Shown here piece after piece: positions 22,624-32,291 of a DNA stretch of 38,097 nucleotides. The notes under the pieces are model-generated. The model searched no databases, was not told where the DNA came from, and worked only from the letters and a program-made list of their open reading frames with translations. The DNA is from Haloferax profundi (GTDB lineage: Archaea; Halobacteriota; Halobacteria; Halobacteriales; Haloferacaceae): NCBI RefSeq assembly GCF_001469865.1, contig NZ_LOPV01000378.1:1-38097 (forward strand), in the 5' to 3' direction. Positions within the stretch are counted from its first letter, which is position 1, and each line of letters begins with the position of its first letter. Both the position numbers and the translations under genes were made by a program.

Positions 22624-25600
22624 TCAGTCGTCGCTGGTCGCGGCACCGACTCTGTCGGCTGCGGTGTCGACGATTGCACCCGCTTTCGGAGGCAGTTCGG
22701 ACCGAACGTCTTGCTGCGCGTCTTCGGCGATGACCTCGGCGTATGCGTCGGGCATCACCTTCACGAAGTCGTCGAGCGCGTTCTGCCAGTCGTCCAGCAG
22801 TGCTGCTGCGCGGTCGGAGTCCGTGTACGCGTGGTGGTTCTCGACCAGACGCGTGAGCATCTTCTCGTCGGACTGGTCGAGGTGGTCTTCGAGCGTCACC
22901 ATGCCGGTGTTCGTCTTCGCGGCGAACTCGTCGTCTGGGTCGTAGACGTAGGCGACGCCGCCGGACATGCCTGCGGCGAAGTTGCGACCCGTCTCGCCGA
23001 GGACGGCGACGACGCCACCGGTCATGTACTCACACCCGTGGTCGCCGACGCCTTCGACGACGGCTTGGACGCCGGAGTTGCGGACGCCGAAGCGTTCGCC
23101 GGCGAGGCCGTTGACGTAACACTCGCCCTGCGTGGCACCGTAGAGTGCGACGTTGCCGATGAGGATGTTCTCGTCGGCGGCGTAGTTGGCCTCGGCGGGC
23201 GTCTGGACGATGACACGGCCACCGGAGAGACCCTTGCCGACGTAGTCGTTCGCGGCCCCGGTGAGGCGCATCGTGACGCCCTTCGCGAGGAACCCACCGA
23301 ACGTCTGGCCGGCGATGCCGGAGAACTCACAGCGGATGGTGTCGTCCGACAGACCAGCGCCACCGTGGGTGTTCGAGATACGGTTCGAGAGCATCGCACC
23401 GACGGCGCGGTCGACGTTCGAGAGTTCGCGGCGGATGACGACGGGTTCGCCGTCGTCGATAGCGCTACTCGCTTCGTCGATGAGTTTGTGGTCGACGTGC
23501 GTGTCCACGTCCGCGTGGACCTGGTCTTCGGTCTTCCGGCGCGCGCCGGATTCGGGTTCCGCGAGGACCGCCGAGAGGTCGAGGTGCTTCGCCTTCTCGT
23601 GGTCCGACTCGATTTGGCGGAGGAGCGACGGACGGCCAATCATCTCGTCGAGTGAGGTGAAGCCGAGTTCGGCCATAATCTCGCGGAGTTCCTGCGCGAT
23701 GAACGTCATGTAGTTGATGACGTGGTCGGGTTGGCCGGGGAAGCGCCGGCGCAGGTTCTCGTCCTGCGTGGCGACACCGACCGGGCAGGTGTTCTCGTGG
23801 CACTGCCGGGCCATCACACAGCCAGACGTGACGAGTGAGGCCGTCCCGAAGACGTACTCTTCGCCGCCGAGGAGGGCAGCGACTGCCACGTCGCGGCCGG
23901 TCTTCATGCCGCCGTCGACGGACACGCGGATACGAGAGCGGAGTCCCGTCGCGCGGAGCATCTGGTTCGCCTCGGCGAGGCCGAGTTCCCACGGGAGGCC
24001 TGCGTTCTTGATGGACGTCTTCGGCGACGCACCGGTCCCACCGTCGTAGCCAGAGATGTGTACGACGTCGGCTTTCGCCTTCGAGACGCCGGCGGCGATG
24101 GTGCCGATACCGGCCTCGGAGACGAGTTTGACGTTGATGTCGGCGTCGGGGTTGGCGGACTTCAGGTCGAAGATGAGTTGCTTCAGGTCTTCGATGGAGT
24201 AGATGTCGTGCAGGGGTGGCGGAGAGATGAGACCGACGCCCGGCGTCGCATAGCGGACGTGCGCAATCATCTCGTTGACCTTCTTGCCGGGGAGGTGGCC
24301 GCCCTCACCGGGCTTCGACCCCTGTGCCATCTTGATTTGAATCTCGTCGGCGGACGAGAGGTAGTGTGAGGTGACACCGAAGCGGCCGGATGCGACCTGC
24401 TTGACGTTGCACTCCTTCTCGGTGCCGAAGCGCTCTGGCGGTTCGCCACCCTCTCCGGAGTTGGACTTGCCGCCGATGCGGTTCATCGCGATGGAGTTGT
24501 TCTCGTGTGCCTCGGGCGAGAGACTACCGAGGGACATCGCGGCCGTCGAGAACCGCTTGACGATGGACTCGACAGGTTCGACGTCGTCGATGTCGACCGG
24601 TTCGCGGTCGGGGTCGAATTCGAGGAGACCACGGAGCGTCAGCAAGTCCTCAGACTGGTCGTTGACCAACCCGGCGAACTCCTTGTACTTCTCGTAGTCG
24701 CCGGCGCGGACGGCCTGCTGGAGCGTTCCGACGGTCTGGGGGTTCCAGCCGTGGTGGATGCCACTGGAGCGGTTCTCGTACTCACCCTGCCGTTCGAGTT
24801 TGGGGTCTGCGCCGAACGCGGCGGTGTGGCGAGTGAGCAGGTCGCCTTCGATGACGTCGAGGCCGATACCTTCCGTGCGAATCTCGGTCCCTTCGAAGTA
24901 CTCGGCGACGAAGTCGGAACTGAGGCCGACCGCTTCGAAGATTTGGGCACCGCGGTAGCTTTCGACCGTCGAGATACCCATCTTGGCCATCGTCTTGAGG
25001 AGGCCGTCTTCGAGGGCTCCGATGTACGCCTCGATTGCGGCCCCTTCGTCTGCCCCGTCGGGGCCGGCGACGATGTCACCGATGGTCTGGTACGCGAGGT
25101 ACGGGTTCACCGCGCCCGCGCCGTACCCGACGAGGGTCGCGAGGTGGTGAACCTCGCGGGGGTCACCGGATTCGACGACGAGGCCAGCGCGGTTGCGCAG
25201 GCCGTTGCGGACGAGACTGTGGTGGACCGCGCCCGTCGCGAGGAGACTCGGGATAGCGACCCGGTCAGGGCCGACGTTCCGGTCGGAGAGGACGACGATG
25301 TCCGCGCCGTCTTCGATGGCTTCTGCGGCGGCGTCGCGTACCGACTCGATAGCGTCGCGGAGGTCCTCGCCGCGTTCGTAGGTGATGTCGACGACGGTGC
25401 TCGTCATGTCGCCGTCCATGTCCTTGATGGCGGCCGTCTGCGCGTCCGTGAGGACGGGCGAGTCGAGGACGAGTTGCCGCGCGTGGTCCTCTGACTCGTC
25501 GAGGAGGTTGCGCTGGAAGCCAAGCCGCGACTCTAGACTCGTCACCAACTTCTCGCGGATGTAGTCTATCGGCGGGTTCGACACCTGCGCGAACAGTTGC

Positions 25601-27156
25601 TTGAAGTAGGTGAAAAGCGGCCGGTTGAACTCGGAGAGGACCGACAGCGGCGTGTCGTCACCCATCGACCCGACGGGGTCCTTCCCGTCGCGGGCCATGG
25701 GTTCTATCATGTGGTTGAGTTGGTCGTGCGTGTAGCCGAACGCCGCCTGCGTGGCGCGAAGTTGCTTGACGTTGCCGCGGGCGTTCGTGTCGGTGTGGTC
25801 GGCGATATCGTCGAGGTGACGCTGTTGTTCTTCGACCCACTCGCCGTACTTGTCGTCGGTGAGCGAGTCGAACACTTCGGCGTCGGGGATGACGCGCCCC
25901 TCCTCGGGGTCGGCCATGAAGATTTCACCGGGGCGGAGTCGCCCGCGCGATTCGAGTTCGGCGGGGTCGGTGTCGAGTGCGCCGACTTCGCTGGCGACGA
26001 TGAGGCGTCCGTCCGTCGTCACTTCGTAGCGACACGGGCGGAGGCCGTTGCGGTCGAGGACCGCCGCGATGCGGTCACCGTCGGTTGCGGCGACGAGTGC
26101 GGGACCGTCCCACGGTTCGACCAGCGAGGCGTGGAAGTCGTACCAGTCGCGGCGCGACTGGTCCATGGCGTCGTCGTTTCGGTACGCTTCGGGAATGAGC
26201 ATCCGAAGGACGTGCGGGAGTTCGCGACCACTCTTGAGGAGCAGTTCGACGACGTTGTCGACGCTCGCGGTGTCGGACTGGTCGGCCTTCGTAATCGGCT
26301 TGAGCGTCTCGATGTCGTCGCCGAACGCGGCGTTCTGAAGGTCCGTCTCACGCGCACGCATCCAGTTGACGTTACCGCGGATGGTGTTTATCTCGCCGTT
26401 GTGGATGACCTGTCGGTACGGGTGGGCGAGGTGCCACGCGCCCAGCGTGTTGGTCGAGAACCGGGCGTGGACGAGTGCCAGTTCGGTCTCGAACCGTTCG
26501 TCGGCGAGGTCAGGGTAGTATTGGGGCAGTTGCTCGGCCGTGAGGAGTCCCTTGTAGACGAGGGTCTTGCGGTCCAGCGAGCAGACGTAGAAGCGACCGA
26601 CACCGTCGAGGGTCAGGTTTGCGACGGCCTTCTCGGCGGCGCGTCGACCCACGTAGAGTGCTCGGTCGAACGCGTCTTCGTCCATCTCGTCTGCGGGTTC
26701 GACGAGCATCTGCCAGACGTCTGGTTCCGACTCCAGCGCAGTCGCGCCGAGCCCTGAGTTGTCCGTGGGCACGTCGCGCCAGTGGAAGACGTCGAGTCCG
26801 TGTTCTTCGAGCGAGTCTTCGACAACCGCCGAGACGCGTTCGCGGACTTCTTCGTCGGTTGGCATGAACACCGACCCGACGGCGTACAGGTCGGGCAGGT
26901 CACCGTCGACGACGGCGTCGAAGAAGGCGTCTGGACGCTGAAACAGGATGCCAGCGCCGTCGCCAGTGTTCTCCTCGGCCCCGGTGGTGCCGCGGTGTTC
27001 GAGGTTTTCGAGGAGTTCGAGACTGTCTGCGACGACTCGGTGCGAGGAGCCGTTTTCGAGGTCTACGACGGCCCCAACGCCGCAGTTCGAGCGCTCGTCC
27101 GTCGGGTCGGCCAACCCGCAACGAGCAGAGGGTGCGTCTATGTGTGGCTTGGTCAT
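22624..27156 (-). CDS. gltB: Glutamate synthase, large subunit (GltB type)
   Basis: 1510 aa, full length. A class II glutamine amidotransferase domain starts at C25 (SNCGVGAV), so a 24-residue propeptide must be removed. Then follow a central domain, the FMN-binding synthase barrel, and a 3Fe-4S site C1113-x5-C1119-x4-C1124, the spacing of bacterial GltB. The C-terminal GXGXG beta-helix domain contains GGAGLSD, GGRVIVQ and GGVVAVLG motifs. It makes glutamate from glutamine and 2-oxoglutarate. No small subunit (GltD) lies beside it, so it probably takes electrons from ferredoxin. It has its own promoter in the AT-rich region at 27157-27260 and a T6 terminator, and is monocistronic. Confidence 0.96.
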   Translation of the reverse strand: MTKPHIDAPSARCGLADPTDERSNCGVGAVVDLENGSSHRVVADSLELLENLEHRGTTGAEENTGDGAGILFQRPDAFFDAVVDGDLPDLYAVGSVFMPTDEEVRERVSAVVEDSLEEHGLDVFHWRDVPTDNSGLGATALESEPDVWQMLVEPADEMDEDAFDRALYVGRRAAEKAVANLTLDGVGRFYVCSLDRKTLVYKGLLTAEQLPQYYPDLADERFETELALVHARFSTNTLGAWHLAHPYRQVIHNGEINTIRGNVNWMRARETDLQNAAFGDDIETLKPITKADQSDTASVDNVVELLLKSGRELPHVLRMLIPEAYRNDDAMDQSRRDWYDFHASLVEPWDGPALVAATDGDRIAAVLDRNGLRPCRYEVTTDGRLIVASEVGALDTDPAELESRGRLRPGEIFMADPEEGRVIPDAEVFDSLTDDKYGEWVEEQQRHLDDIADHTDTNARGNVKQLRATQAAFGYTHDQLNHMIEPMARDGKDPVGSMGDDTPLSVLSEFNRPLFTYFKQLFAQVSNPPIDYIREKLVTSLESRLGFQRNLLDESEDHARQLVLDSPVLTDAQTAAIKDMDGDMTSTVVDITYERGEDLRDAIESVRDAAAEAIEDGADIVVLSDRNVGPDRVAIPSLLATGAVHHSLVRNGLRNRAGLVVESGDPREVHHLATLVGYGAGAVNPYLAYQTIGDIVAGPDGADEGAAIEAYIGALEDGLLKTMAKMGISTVESYRGAQIFEAVGLSSDFVAEYFEGTEIRTEGIGLDVIEGDLLTRHTAAFGADPKLERQGEYENRSSGIHHGWNPQTVGTLQQAVRAGDYEKYKEFAGLVNDQSEDLLTLRGLLEFDPDREPVDIDDVEPVESIVKRFSTAAMSLGSLSPEAHENNSIAMNRIGGKSNSGEGGEPPERFGTEKECNVKQVASGRFGVTSHYLSSADEIQIKMAQGSKPGEGGHLPGKKVNEMIAHVRYATPGVGLISPPPLHDIYSIEDLKQLIFDLKSANPDADINVKLVSEAGIGTIAAGVSKAKADVVHISGYDGGTGASPKTSIKNAGLPWELGLAEANQMLRATGLRSRIRVSVDGGMKTGRDVAVAALLGGEEYVFGTASLVTSGCVMARQCHENTCPVGVATQDENLRRRFPGQPDHVINYMTFIAQELREIMAELGFTSLDEMIGRPSLLRQIESDHEKAKHLDLSAVLAEPESGARRKTEDQVHADVDTHVDHKLIDEASSAIDDGEPVVIRRELSNVDRAVGAMLSNRISNTHGGAGLSDDTIRCEFSGIAGQTFGGFLAKGVTMRLTGAANDYVGKGLSGGRVIVQTPAEANYAADENILIGNVALYGATQGECYVNGLAGERFGVRNSGVQAVVEGVGDHGCEYMTGGVVAVLGETGRNFAAGMSGGVAYVYDPDDEFAAKTNTGMVTLEDHLDQSDEKMLTRLVENHHAYTDSDRAAALLDDWQNALDDFVKVMPDAYAEVIAEDAQQDVRSELPPKAGAIVDTAADRVGAATSDD

Positions 27157-27260
27157 ACCTCAGTAGATTCACTACCCCCATAAGCAACTTTTCCTGAAAC
27201 CATAAGGGTGTTACAATATCATATAAGGACATATCGAGTATTGGTATAGACACTAAACAC
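27157..27260 (-). promoter_or_regulatory. AT-rich promoter region of gltB
   Basis: Unusually AT-rich for this window. The minus-strand GCTTATGGG (about 27176-27184) is a TATA candidate about 25 nt before the ATG. Further upstream are TATATGATATTG and CGATATGTCC. CCATAAG occurs twice on the plus strand (27178 and 27202). Nitrogen-dependent control is plausible for gltB, but no defined operator is recognised. Confidence 0.4.
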
Positions 27261-27316
27261 ACTTCGACGTGTGACGAAGAATACGAAAGACCGTGTAGGA
27301 CTCTTCTACTGTCGGT

Positions 27317-28783
27317 TCAGTAGGACTTTGCGAAGTACGCGGTCTCTTCTGCGGTCTCACCACAGACGGCGCAGTCTTCGTCGTGGTGAATCTCACTTTC
27401 TTCGTCGTTCAGGGGAACCATGACGATTTCCGCGGCGATTTGCTCTTTAATTTCCTCTTCGCACGACTCCTCGCCACACCACGGTGCCTTCACGTACCCA
27501 CCGTGTTGGCCGATGGTTCCGAGAATCTCGTTGCGCGAGGACGCTTCGCGGACGTTCGCTTCGAGGTTCTCCTCGGCGGCGGCGTAGAGTTTCGCGTAGA
27601 CTTCGTCGAACTGCTCGAAGACGGCCTCTGCGATGTTCTCGCGGTCGAGTTCGACCGACTCGCCGTCGGGTCGGTGGACGGCGGTGACGACGTCGTCGTC
27701 GACTTCGTTCGGGCCGATTTCGAAGCGGACGGGGACGCCCTTGAGTTCCCACTCGTTGAATTTGAACCCGGGGTTGCGTTCGTCGCGGTCGTCGAGTTCG
27801 ACGCGGACGCCGGCATCTTCGAGTTCCTCGGCGATTCCCTCGGCGTATTCGAGGACCTTCTCTTGGGTGTCTGCCTGCCAGATGGGGACGATGACGACCT
27901 GTTCGGGGGCGACCGTCGGGGGCAAGACGAGACCCTGGTCGTCAGAGTGCGTCATGATGAGTGCGCCGAGCGAGCGCCACGAGAGGCCCCACGAGGTGGT
28001 GTGTGCGACTTGCGTCTCCTCGTCTTCGTCGGTGTACGTCAGGTCGAACGCTTCTGCGAACCCGGTTCCGAGGTGGTGCGAGGTTCCTGCCTGCACCGAT
28101 TTGCCGTCGGGCATGAGTGCTTCTACCGTCGTCGTCGTGTGCGCGCCGGGGAACTTGTCGTGGTCTGGTTTCGCGCCGCGCAGGACTGGAATCGCCAGCA
28201 AGTCCTCGTAGACGGACTCGTACTGGTCGAGGCGGGTAATCGTCTCGTCCCACGCGTCGTCGTGGGTGGCGTGTGCGGTGTGGCCCTCCTGCCAGAGGAA
28301 CTCTTTCGTCCGGAAGAACGGTTTCGTCTCGGTCGCCTCCCAGCGAACGACGGAGGCCCACTGGTTCACACGGAGGGGCAGGTCCCGGTGGCTACGGACC
28401 CACTGTGCCATGTAGGGTGCGATGATAGACTCGGAGGTCGGACGGACGGCGAGACGTTCTTCGAGTTCCTCTCGGCCCGCGTGCGTGACCCACGCGACTT
28501 CGGGGTCGAACCCTTCGACGATGTCCTTCTCGCGTTCGAGATAGCTCTCGGGGATGAAAAGCGGGAAGTACGCGTTCTGGACGCCGGTGTCCTTGAACAG
28601 GCCGTCGAGGTACCCTTGAACTCGCTCCCACAGGGCGTACGCGCGCGGTCGCGTGACGATGAATCCGCTCATGCCCTCGGGTCCGTAGTTCGCGAGGCCC
28701 GCCTTCTGGACGACCTCGGCGTACCACTCGCCCGTGTTGTACTGCTTCGACTCGGTGATACCGAGTTCCTGCTCGTCGCTCAT
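27317..28783 (-). CDS. proS: Prolyl-tRNA synthetase, archaeal type
   Basis: 488 aa, ATG 28783. Class II catalytic core with the KAGLANYGPEGMSGFIVTRPRAYALWERVQ opening, motif 2 region NQWASVVRWEATETKPFFRTKEFLWQEGHTAH, and motif 3 region THSDDQGLVLPP. The anticodon-binding domain begins at VVIVPIWQ. The C-terminus is the archaeal/eukaryal-type zinc domain with cysteines in WCGEESCEEE and CAVCGE and the terminal Tyr (AKSY). No bacterial INS editing domain is present. It charges tRNA(Pro). A TATA-like GTTTAAGGG (about 28809-28817, minus strand) sits about 27 nt upstream, so the message is leaderless. Confidence 0.96.
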   Translation of the reverse strand: MSDEQELGITESKQYNTGEWYAEVVQKAGLANYGPEGMSGFIVTRPRAYALWERVQGYLDGLFKDTGVQNAYFPLFIPESYLEREKDIVEGFDPEVAWVTHAGREELEERLAVRPTSESIIAPYMAQWVRSHRDLPLRVNQWASVVRWEATETKPFFRTKEFLWQEGHTAHATHDDAWDETITRLDQYESVYEDLLAIPVLRGAKPDHDKFPGAHTTTTVEALMPDGKSVQAGTSHHLGTGFAEAFDLTYTDEDEETQVAHTTSWGLSWRSLGALIMTHSDDQGLVLPPTVAPEQVVIVPIWQADTQEKVLEYAEGIAEELEDAGVRVELDDRDERNPGFKFNEWELKGVPVRFEIGPNEVDDDVVTAVHRPDGESVELDRENIAEAVFEQFDEVYAKLYAAAEENLEANVREASSRNEILGTIGQHGGYVKAPWCGEESCEEEIKEQIAAEIVMVPLNDEESEIHHDEDCAVCGETAEETAYFAKSY

Positions 28784-28984
28784 TGCCCATCGGTAGCCGT
28801 AGCGAACCCTTAAACGCCCCGAAGGGGGTGCGGCACCGAAGACGACACTCGTCGGTCGACCACAGCGCCAGATATCGACGTGACACCTGTCTCTTCTATC
28901 ACCAATCTCGGCCGAGTGTCGTACGTTCAGAACGACGCATAGTTACATATCGTGGGGTATCGTACCCCAGAACTGGTGGTTGGC

Positions 28985-29485
28985 GTGTTAGCAATAGACA
29001 GTACCAAGAGCGGTGAGCGTCCGACTCGAACGAGCCGGCCGGTCCGGGTCGAACTCTGGGTGCCATCTGGCAAACGAAACGAGTTCGACGCGGTGGTGGC
29101 GCGACTGGACGATGCGGTCGAACACGGCGTCGTCGACGAGTACACGGTCGAGACGTGGGACCGGTTCGTCGACCTTTCGGGGCGACTCACGCCCCGAGAA
29201 CGTCGCATCCGTGACAAACTCTCGTCGTACGCGCGGTGGAGCGCAGACCACGGCAGACACCTCCCGGGGTTGGGCGACCCCATCACGCGAGGTGTCGGTC
29301 GAATGGGCCCAGAACGGACGACGCGCCGGGTCCCTCGTGGGGTGATGGCGGAGTACGAAGACGGCGTCCTCTCGTACGTCACCGCGTGCGAGGAGTGCGT
29401 CGGTGCGTTTCGTGCCCGATTAGACGAACTCGTCTCACAGTCGGAGTCCGAGTGGTCGAACGGTCCGATACGAGTCGAGTGGTAA
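28985..29485 (+). CDS. Conserved haloarchaeal protein with a C-terminal CxxC, function unknown
   Basis: 166 aa from GTG 28985. The frame is open to GTG 28952, but the TATA-like AGTTACATAT (28941-28950) would then overlap the start. GTG 28976 is a further option. The core VRVELWVPSGKRNEFDAVVARLDDAVEHGVVDEYTVETW is an alpha-beta unit I have seen at the start of several haloarchaeal proteins loosely annotated as HTH. It is followed by basic PRERRIRDKLSSYARW. Near the end CEEC could bind metal. No membrane segment. Probably monocistronic. A T-rich stretch (29501-29521) ends it. Confidence 0.72.
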   Translation: MLAIDSTKSGERPTRTSRPVRVELWVPSGKRNEFDAVVARLDDAVEHGVVDEYTVETWDRFVDLSGRLTPRERRIRDKLSSYARWSADHGRHLPGLGDPITRGVGRMGPERTTRRVPRGVMAEYEDGVLSYVTACEECVGAFRARLDELVSQSESEWSNGPIRVEW

Positions 29486-29500
29486 CCGGCACCCCTCGGC

Positions 29501-29521
29501 TGACTTTTCACTTTACTTTTC
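29501..29521 (+). terminator. T-rich terminator
   Basis: ACTTTTCACTTTACTTTTCG follows the stop at 29485. Three short T runs in the coding strand fit archaeal termination in the gap between converging genes. Confidence 0.45.
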
Positions 29522-29558
29522 GAGCGGACCTGACTGACTCTCCGAACGTCCCGTTCCG

Positions 29559-30038
29559 TTAGAGTGTACTGTCGAACGGCGAGTCGCGCTCACGCCACGA
29601 CCACCCGGGAAGTATCGTCTGGAACCCTGCTGCGAGCGCGGCATCTAAATCGTCCAGTCCGGCAGGACCGTCGTTGTGGACGGCGACGTCGGCGAAGTGG
29701 AACGTCGCTTCCGCGAGGAGGCCCAACGGGTCGCCGCCGGCGATGGTCGCTGCGAGTTTCCGGCCGAGCACCTCGTCGACGACGAACCCCGGGTAGTCGT
29801 CTTCGACGTCGAGTTCGCGGAGGATACGGACGTAGGCGGCGACGTTGACGCCGACGTCTCCCTCGGCGAACACCTCGTCGACGGCGGCGAGATAGGCTGC
29901 TTCGTCGACTTCGCCCACGCGCGTGTCGAACAATTCCCCGAGTCGGCGACGAGTCTCGTTGATGAGTGGGACGATGGTGTCCGCCCGTTCGCGAACCCAT
30001 CGATGTTCGTCGGTCACGGCCGCTGGCGTGAGTTCCAT
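29559..30038 (-). CDS. Conserved haloarchaeal helical protein, function unknown
   Basis: 159 aa from ATG 30038 (MELTPAAVTDEHRW...). An ATG at 30104 is in frame but would translate through the TATA-like CTATAAAAC (about 30083-30091, minus strand), so the shorter form is chosen. It is mostly helical and acidic with repeated Leu/Ala faces: ADTIVPLINETRRRLGELF, AAYLAAVDEVFAEG, PLGLLAEATFHFADVAVHND. No cysteine or catalytic motif is seen. It is divergent from aCPSF1 with a shared upstream region of about 250 bp. Confidence 0.72.
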   Translation of the reverse strand: MELTPAAVTDEHRWVRERADTIVPLINETRRRLGELFDTRVGEVDEAAYLAAVDEVFAEGDVGVNVAAYVRILRELDVEDDYPGFVVDEVLGRKLAATIAGGDPLGLLAEATFHFADVAVHNDGPAGLDDLDAALAAGFQTILPGWSWRERDSPFDSTL

Positions 30039-30287
30039 GTCACTCCGAAAGGCGGCGATATGCTTCGGTTTTGCGAAGGGTTTTATAGTGACGACACGGT
30101 ACATCCGGATAAGCGGGTTTTCCCTGCCTCTTCCCGCGGTCGAGATTCCACCGTATTCAGTTCACTATGCTCTCTTCGCAGTCGCCCGAGAACGGAACCA
30201 CCACGTGTGGACCGTCTCGCGTTACCACTCCTGAGGCAGCGGGTCCCGAGACCTACCGGCGCTGGACCGGGTGGGTCGCTCGTAACT
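30039..30287. promoter_or_regulatory. Divergent promoter region of the 159-aa gene and aCPSF1
   Basis: The AT-rich GGGTTTTATAGTG (30080-30092) can serve the minus-strand gene. For aCPSF1 no TATA box lies at leaderless distance from ATG 30288. The nearest weak candidates (around 30155-30165) imply a leader of about 100 nt, which leaves room for RNA-level control. Confidence 0.35.
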
Positions 30288-32210
30288 ATGAGCTCCGTAG
30301 ATAAACAACTCGAGAATCTGAAGGCAGAGATTACGAACGAACTTCCGCGCGACATCTCGGTTTCCGACGTCAAGTACGAGGGTCCCGAACTCGTCGTCTA
30401 CACACGTGACCCCAAGAAGTTCGCCAAGAACGGCGACCTCATCCGGAAACTGGCGAGTAAGCTTCGAAAGCGAATCACGGTTCGACCCGACCCGGACGTG
30501 TTGTCCGACCCGCGCGAGGCCGAACCGAAAATTCTGGACGTGATTCCGGAGGAAGCAGGCGTCACCGACCTCGACTTCCACGTCGATACGGGCGAAGTCG
30601 TCATCGAGGCGCAGAAGCCAGGGATGGTCATCGGCCGGCACGGGTCGACCCTCCGAGAGATTACCCAGGAAGTCGGCTGGACACCCGAAGTCGTTCGCAC
30701 ACCACCGATCGAGTCTTCGACCGTCTCGAACGTCCGCAACTTCCTGAAACAAGAACGTGAGGACCGTCGCCGAATCCTCGAACGGACTGGGCGACAGATT
30801 CACCGCGAGCAACTCTCCAACGACGAGTGGGTCCGCATCACGACGCTCGGGTGTTGCCGCGAAGTCGGGCGCGCTTCCTTTATTCTCTCGACGCCCGAGA
30901 CACGCATCCTCATCGACTGTGGTGACAAGCCCGGGTCCGACGACGTCCCGTATCTCCAAGTCCCCGAAGCACTCGGGTCGGGCGCGAACTCTCTCGACGC
31001 CGTCGTCCTCACCCACGCTCACCTCGACCACTCGGCACTGATTCCGCTCCTGTTCAAGTACGGCTACGACGGCCCCATCTACACGACCGAACCCACCCGT
31101 GACCTCATGGGTCTCCTGACGCTCGACTACCTCGACGTGGCGTCCAAAGAAGGTCGTGCGCCGCCGTACGAATCCGAGATGGTTCGCGAGGCCATCAAGC
31201 ATACCATCCCGCTCGAATACGGCGACGTGACCGACATCGCCCCGGACGTGAAACTCACGTTCCACAACGCGGGTCACATCCTCGGCTCTGCCGTCTCGCA
31301 CTTCCATATCGGCGACGGCCTCTACAACGTCGCGTTCTCCGGTGACATCCACTACGACGACACGCGCTTGTTCAACGGCGCTGTCAACGACTTCCCGCGC
31401 GTCGAGACGCTCGTCCTCGAATCCACGTACGGTGGTCGCAACGACTACCAGACCGACCAGGAAGACTCCGAAGAGCGACTCATCGAAGTCATCAACGAGA
31501 CGTACGACCGCGGCGGAAAGGTCGTCATCCCGGCGTTCGCAGTCGGTCGGTCACAGGAGATTATGCTCGTCCTCGAACAGGCGATGCGCGACGGAAAGAT
31601 TCCGGAGATGCCCGTCCACCTCGACGGGATGATTTGGGAGGCGACGGCCATCCACACGACCTATCCCGAGTACCTCCGCGACGAACTCCGTGACCGCATC
31701 TTCCACGAGGACGAAAATCCGTTCCTCGCCGAGGAGTTCAACCACATCGACGGCGGCGAAGAAGAGCGACAGGACGTCGCCGACGGCGACCAGGCTATCA
31801 TCCTCTCCACCTCAGGGATGGTCACCGGCGGTCCCATCATGTCGTGGCTCCGCCACCTCGGCCCCGACCCGAAATCCCGACTGGTGTTCGTCGGATACCA
31901 GGCACAGGGGACGCTCGGTCGTCGCATCCAGAACGGATGGGACGAGATTCCTGTCAACGACCGCGACAACACGGGTCGCTCGAACACCCTGAAACTCAAG
32001 ATGGACGTCGAGACGGTCGACGGGTTCTCCGGTCACGCCGACCGACAGGGCCTCGAGAACTTCATCAAGACGATGAACCCCCGTCCCGAGAAAGTGCTGT
32101 GTGTCCACGGTGACGAACGCTCCGTGCAGGACCTCTCGTCGGCGCTCTACCACAACTACAACATGCGGACGTTCGCGCCGAAGAACCTCGAGACGTTCCG
32201 CTTCAAGTAG
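30288..32210 (+). CDS. aCPSF1: aCPSF1 (FttA), KH-domain beta-CASP ribonuclease
   Basis: 640 aa from ATG 30288 (MSSVDKQLENLKAEI...), the expected family length. The frame is open far upstream, but that is shadow sequence. Two N-terminal KH-type domains (about 1-145) include the GxxG loop IGRHGSTLREI. The metallo-beta-lactamase core follows, with the metal motif HAHLDH (H243, H245, D247, H248), then GHILGSAVSHF and SGDIHYDD. The beta-CASP part has VVIPAFAVGRSQEIM, STSGMVTGGP, GFSGHADRQGL and the late VCVHGDE. aCPSF1 is the archaeal relative of CPSF73. It cleaves nascent RNA at U-rich 3' ends to terminate transcription. Single gene; methylglyoxal synthase follows with its own TATA box. Confidence 0.96.
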   Translation: MSSVDKQLENLKAEITNELPRDISVSDVKYEGPELVVYTRDPKKFAKNGDLIRKLASKLRKRITVRPDPDVLSDPREAEPKILDVIPEEAGVTDLDFHVDTGEVVIEAQKPGMVIGRHGSTLREITQEVGWTPEVVRTPPIESSTVSNVRNFLKQEREDRRRILERTGRQIHREQLSNDEWVRITTLGCCREVGRASFILSTPETRILIDCGDKPGSDDVPYLQVPEALGSGANSLDAVVLTHAHLDHSALIPLLFKYGYDGPIYTTEPTRDLMGLLTLDYLDVASKEGRAPPYESEMVREAIKHTIPLEYGDVTDIAPDVKLTFHNAGHILGSAVSHFHIGDGLYNVAFSGDIHYDDTRLFNGAVNDFPRVETLVLESTYGGRNDYQTDQEDSEERLIEVINETYDRGGKVVIPAFAVGRSQEIMLVLEQAMRDGKIPEMPVHLDGMIWEATAIHTTYPEYLRDELRDRIFHEDENPFLAEEFNHIDGGEEERQDVADGDQAIILSTSGMVTGGPIMSWLRHLGPDPKSRLVFVGYQAQGTLGRRIQNGWDEIPVNDRDNTGRSNTLKLKMDVETVDGFSGHADRQGLENFIKTMNPRPEKVLCVHGDERSVQDLSSALYHNYNMRTFAPKNLETFRFK

Positions 32211-32260
32211 CGACGTCGCTCTCGGCACAGACCGGTTTTCTCGGTCGTCACCGGGCGAAC

Positions 32261-32269
32261 ATTAATCAT
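32261..32269 (+). promoter_or_regulatory. TATA box for mgsA
   Basis: ATTAATCAT is centred about 27 nt before ATG 32292 and so selects that ATG over the GTG nine bases upstream. Confidence 0.55.
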
Positions 32270-32291
32270 CACTCTCGAACGAGTGACAGCC

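Noticed and set aside
22198-23655. A 485-codon frame opposite the 3' end of gltB
   Set aside because: Opposite conserved GltB coding sequence and the gltB terminator; Val/Asp/Gly-rich shadow without motifs.
29676-30287. A long in-frame N-terminal extension of aCPSF1
   Set aside because: It runs through the divergent 159-aa gene and the promoter region. The protein family starts at MSSVDKQLENLK.
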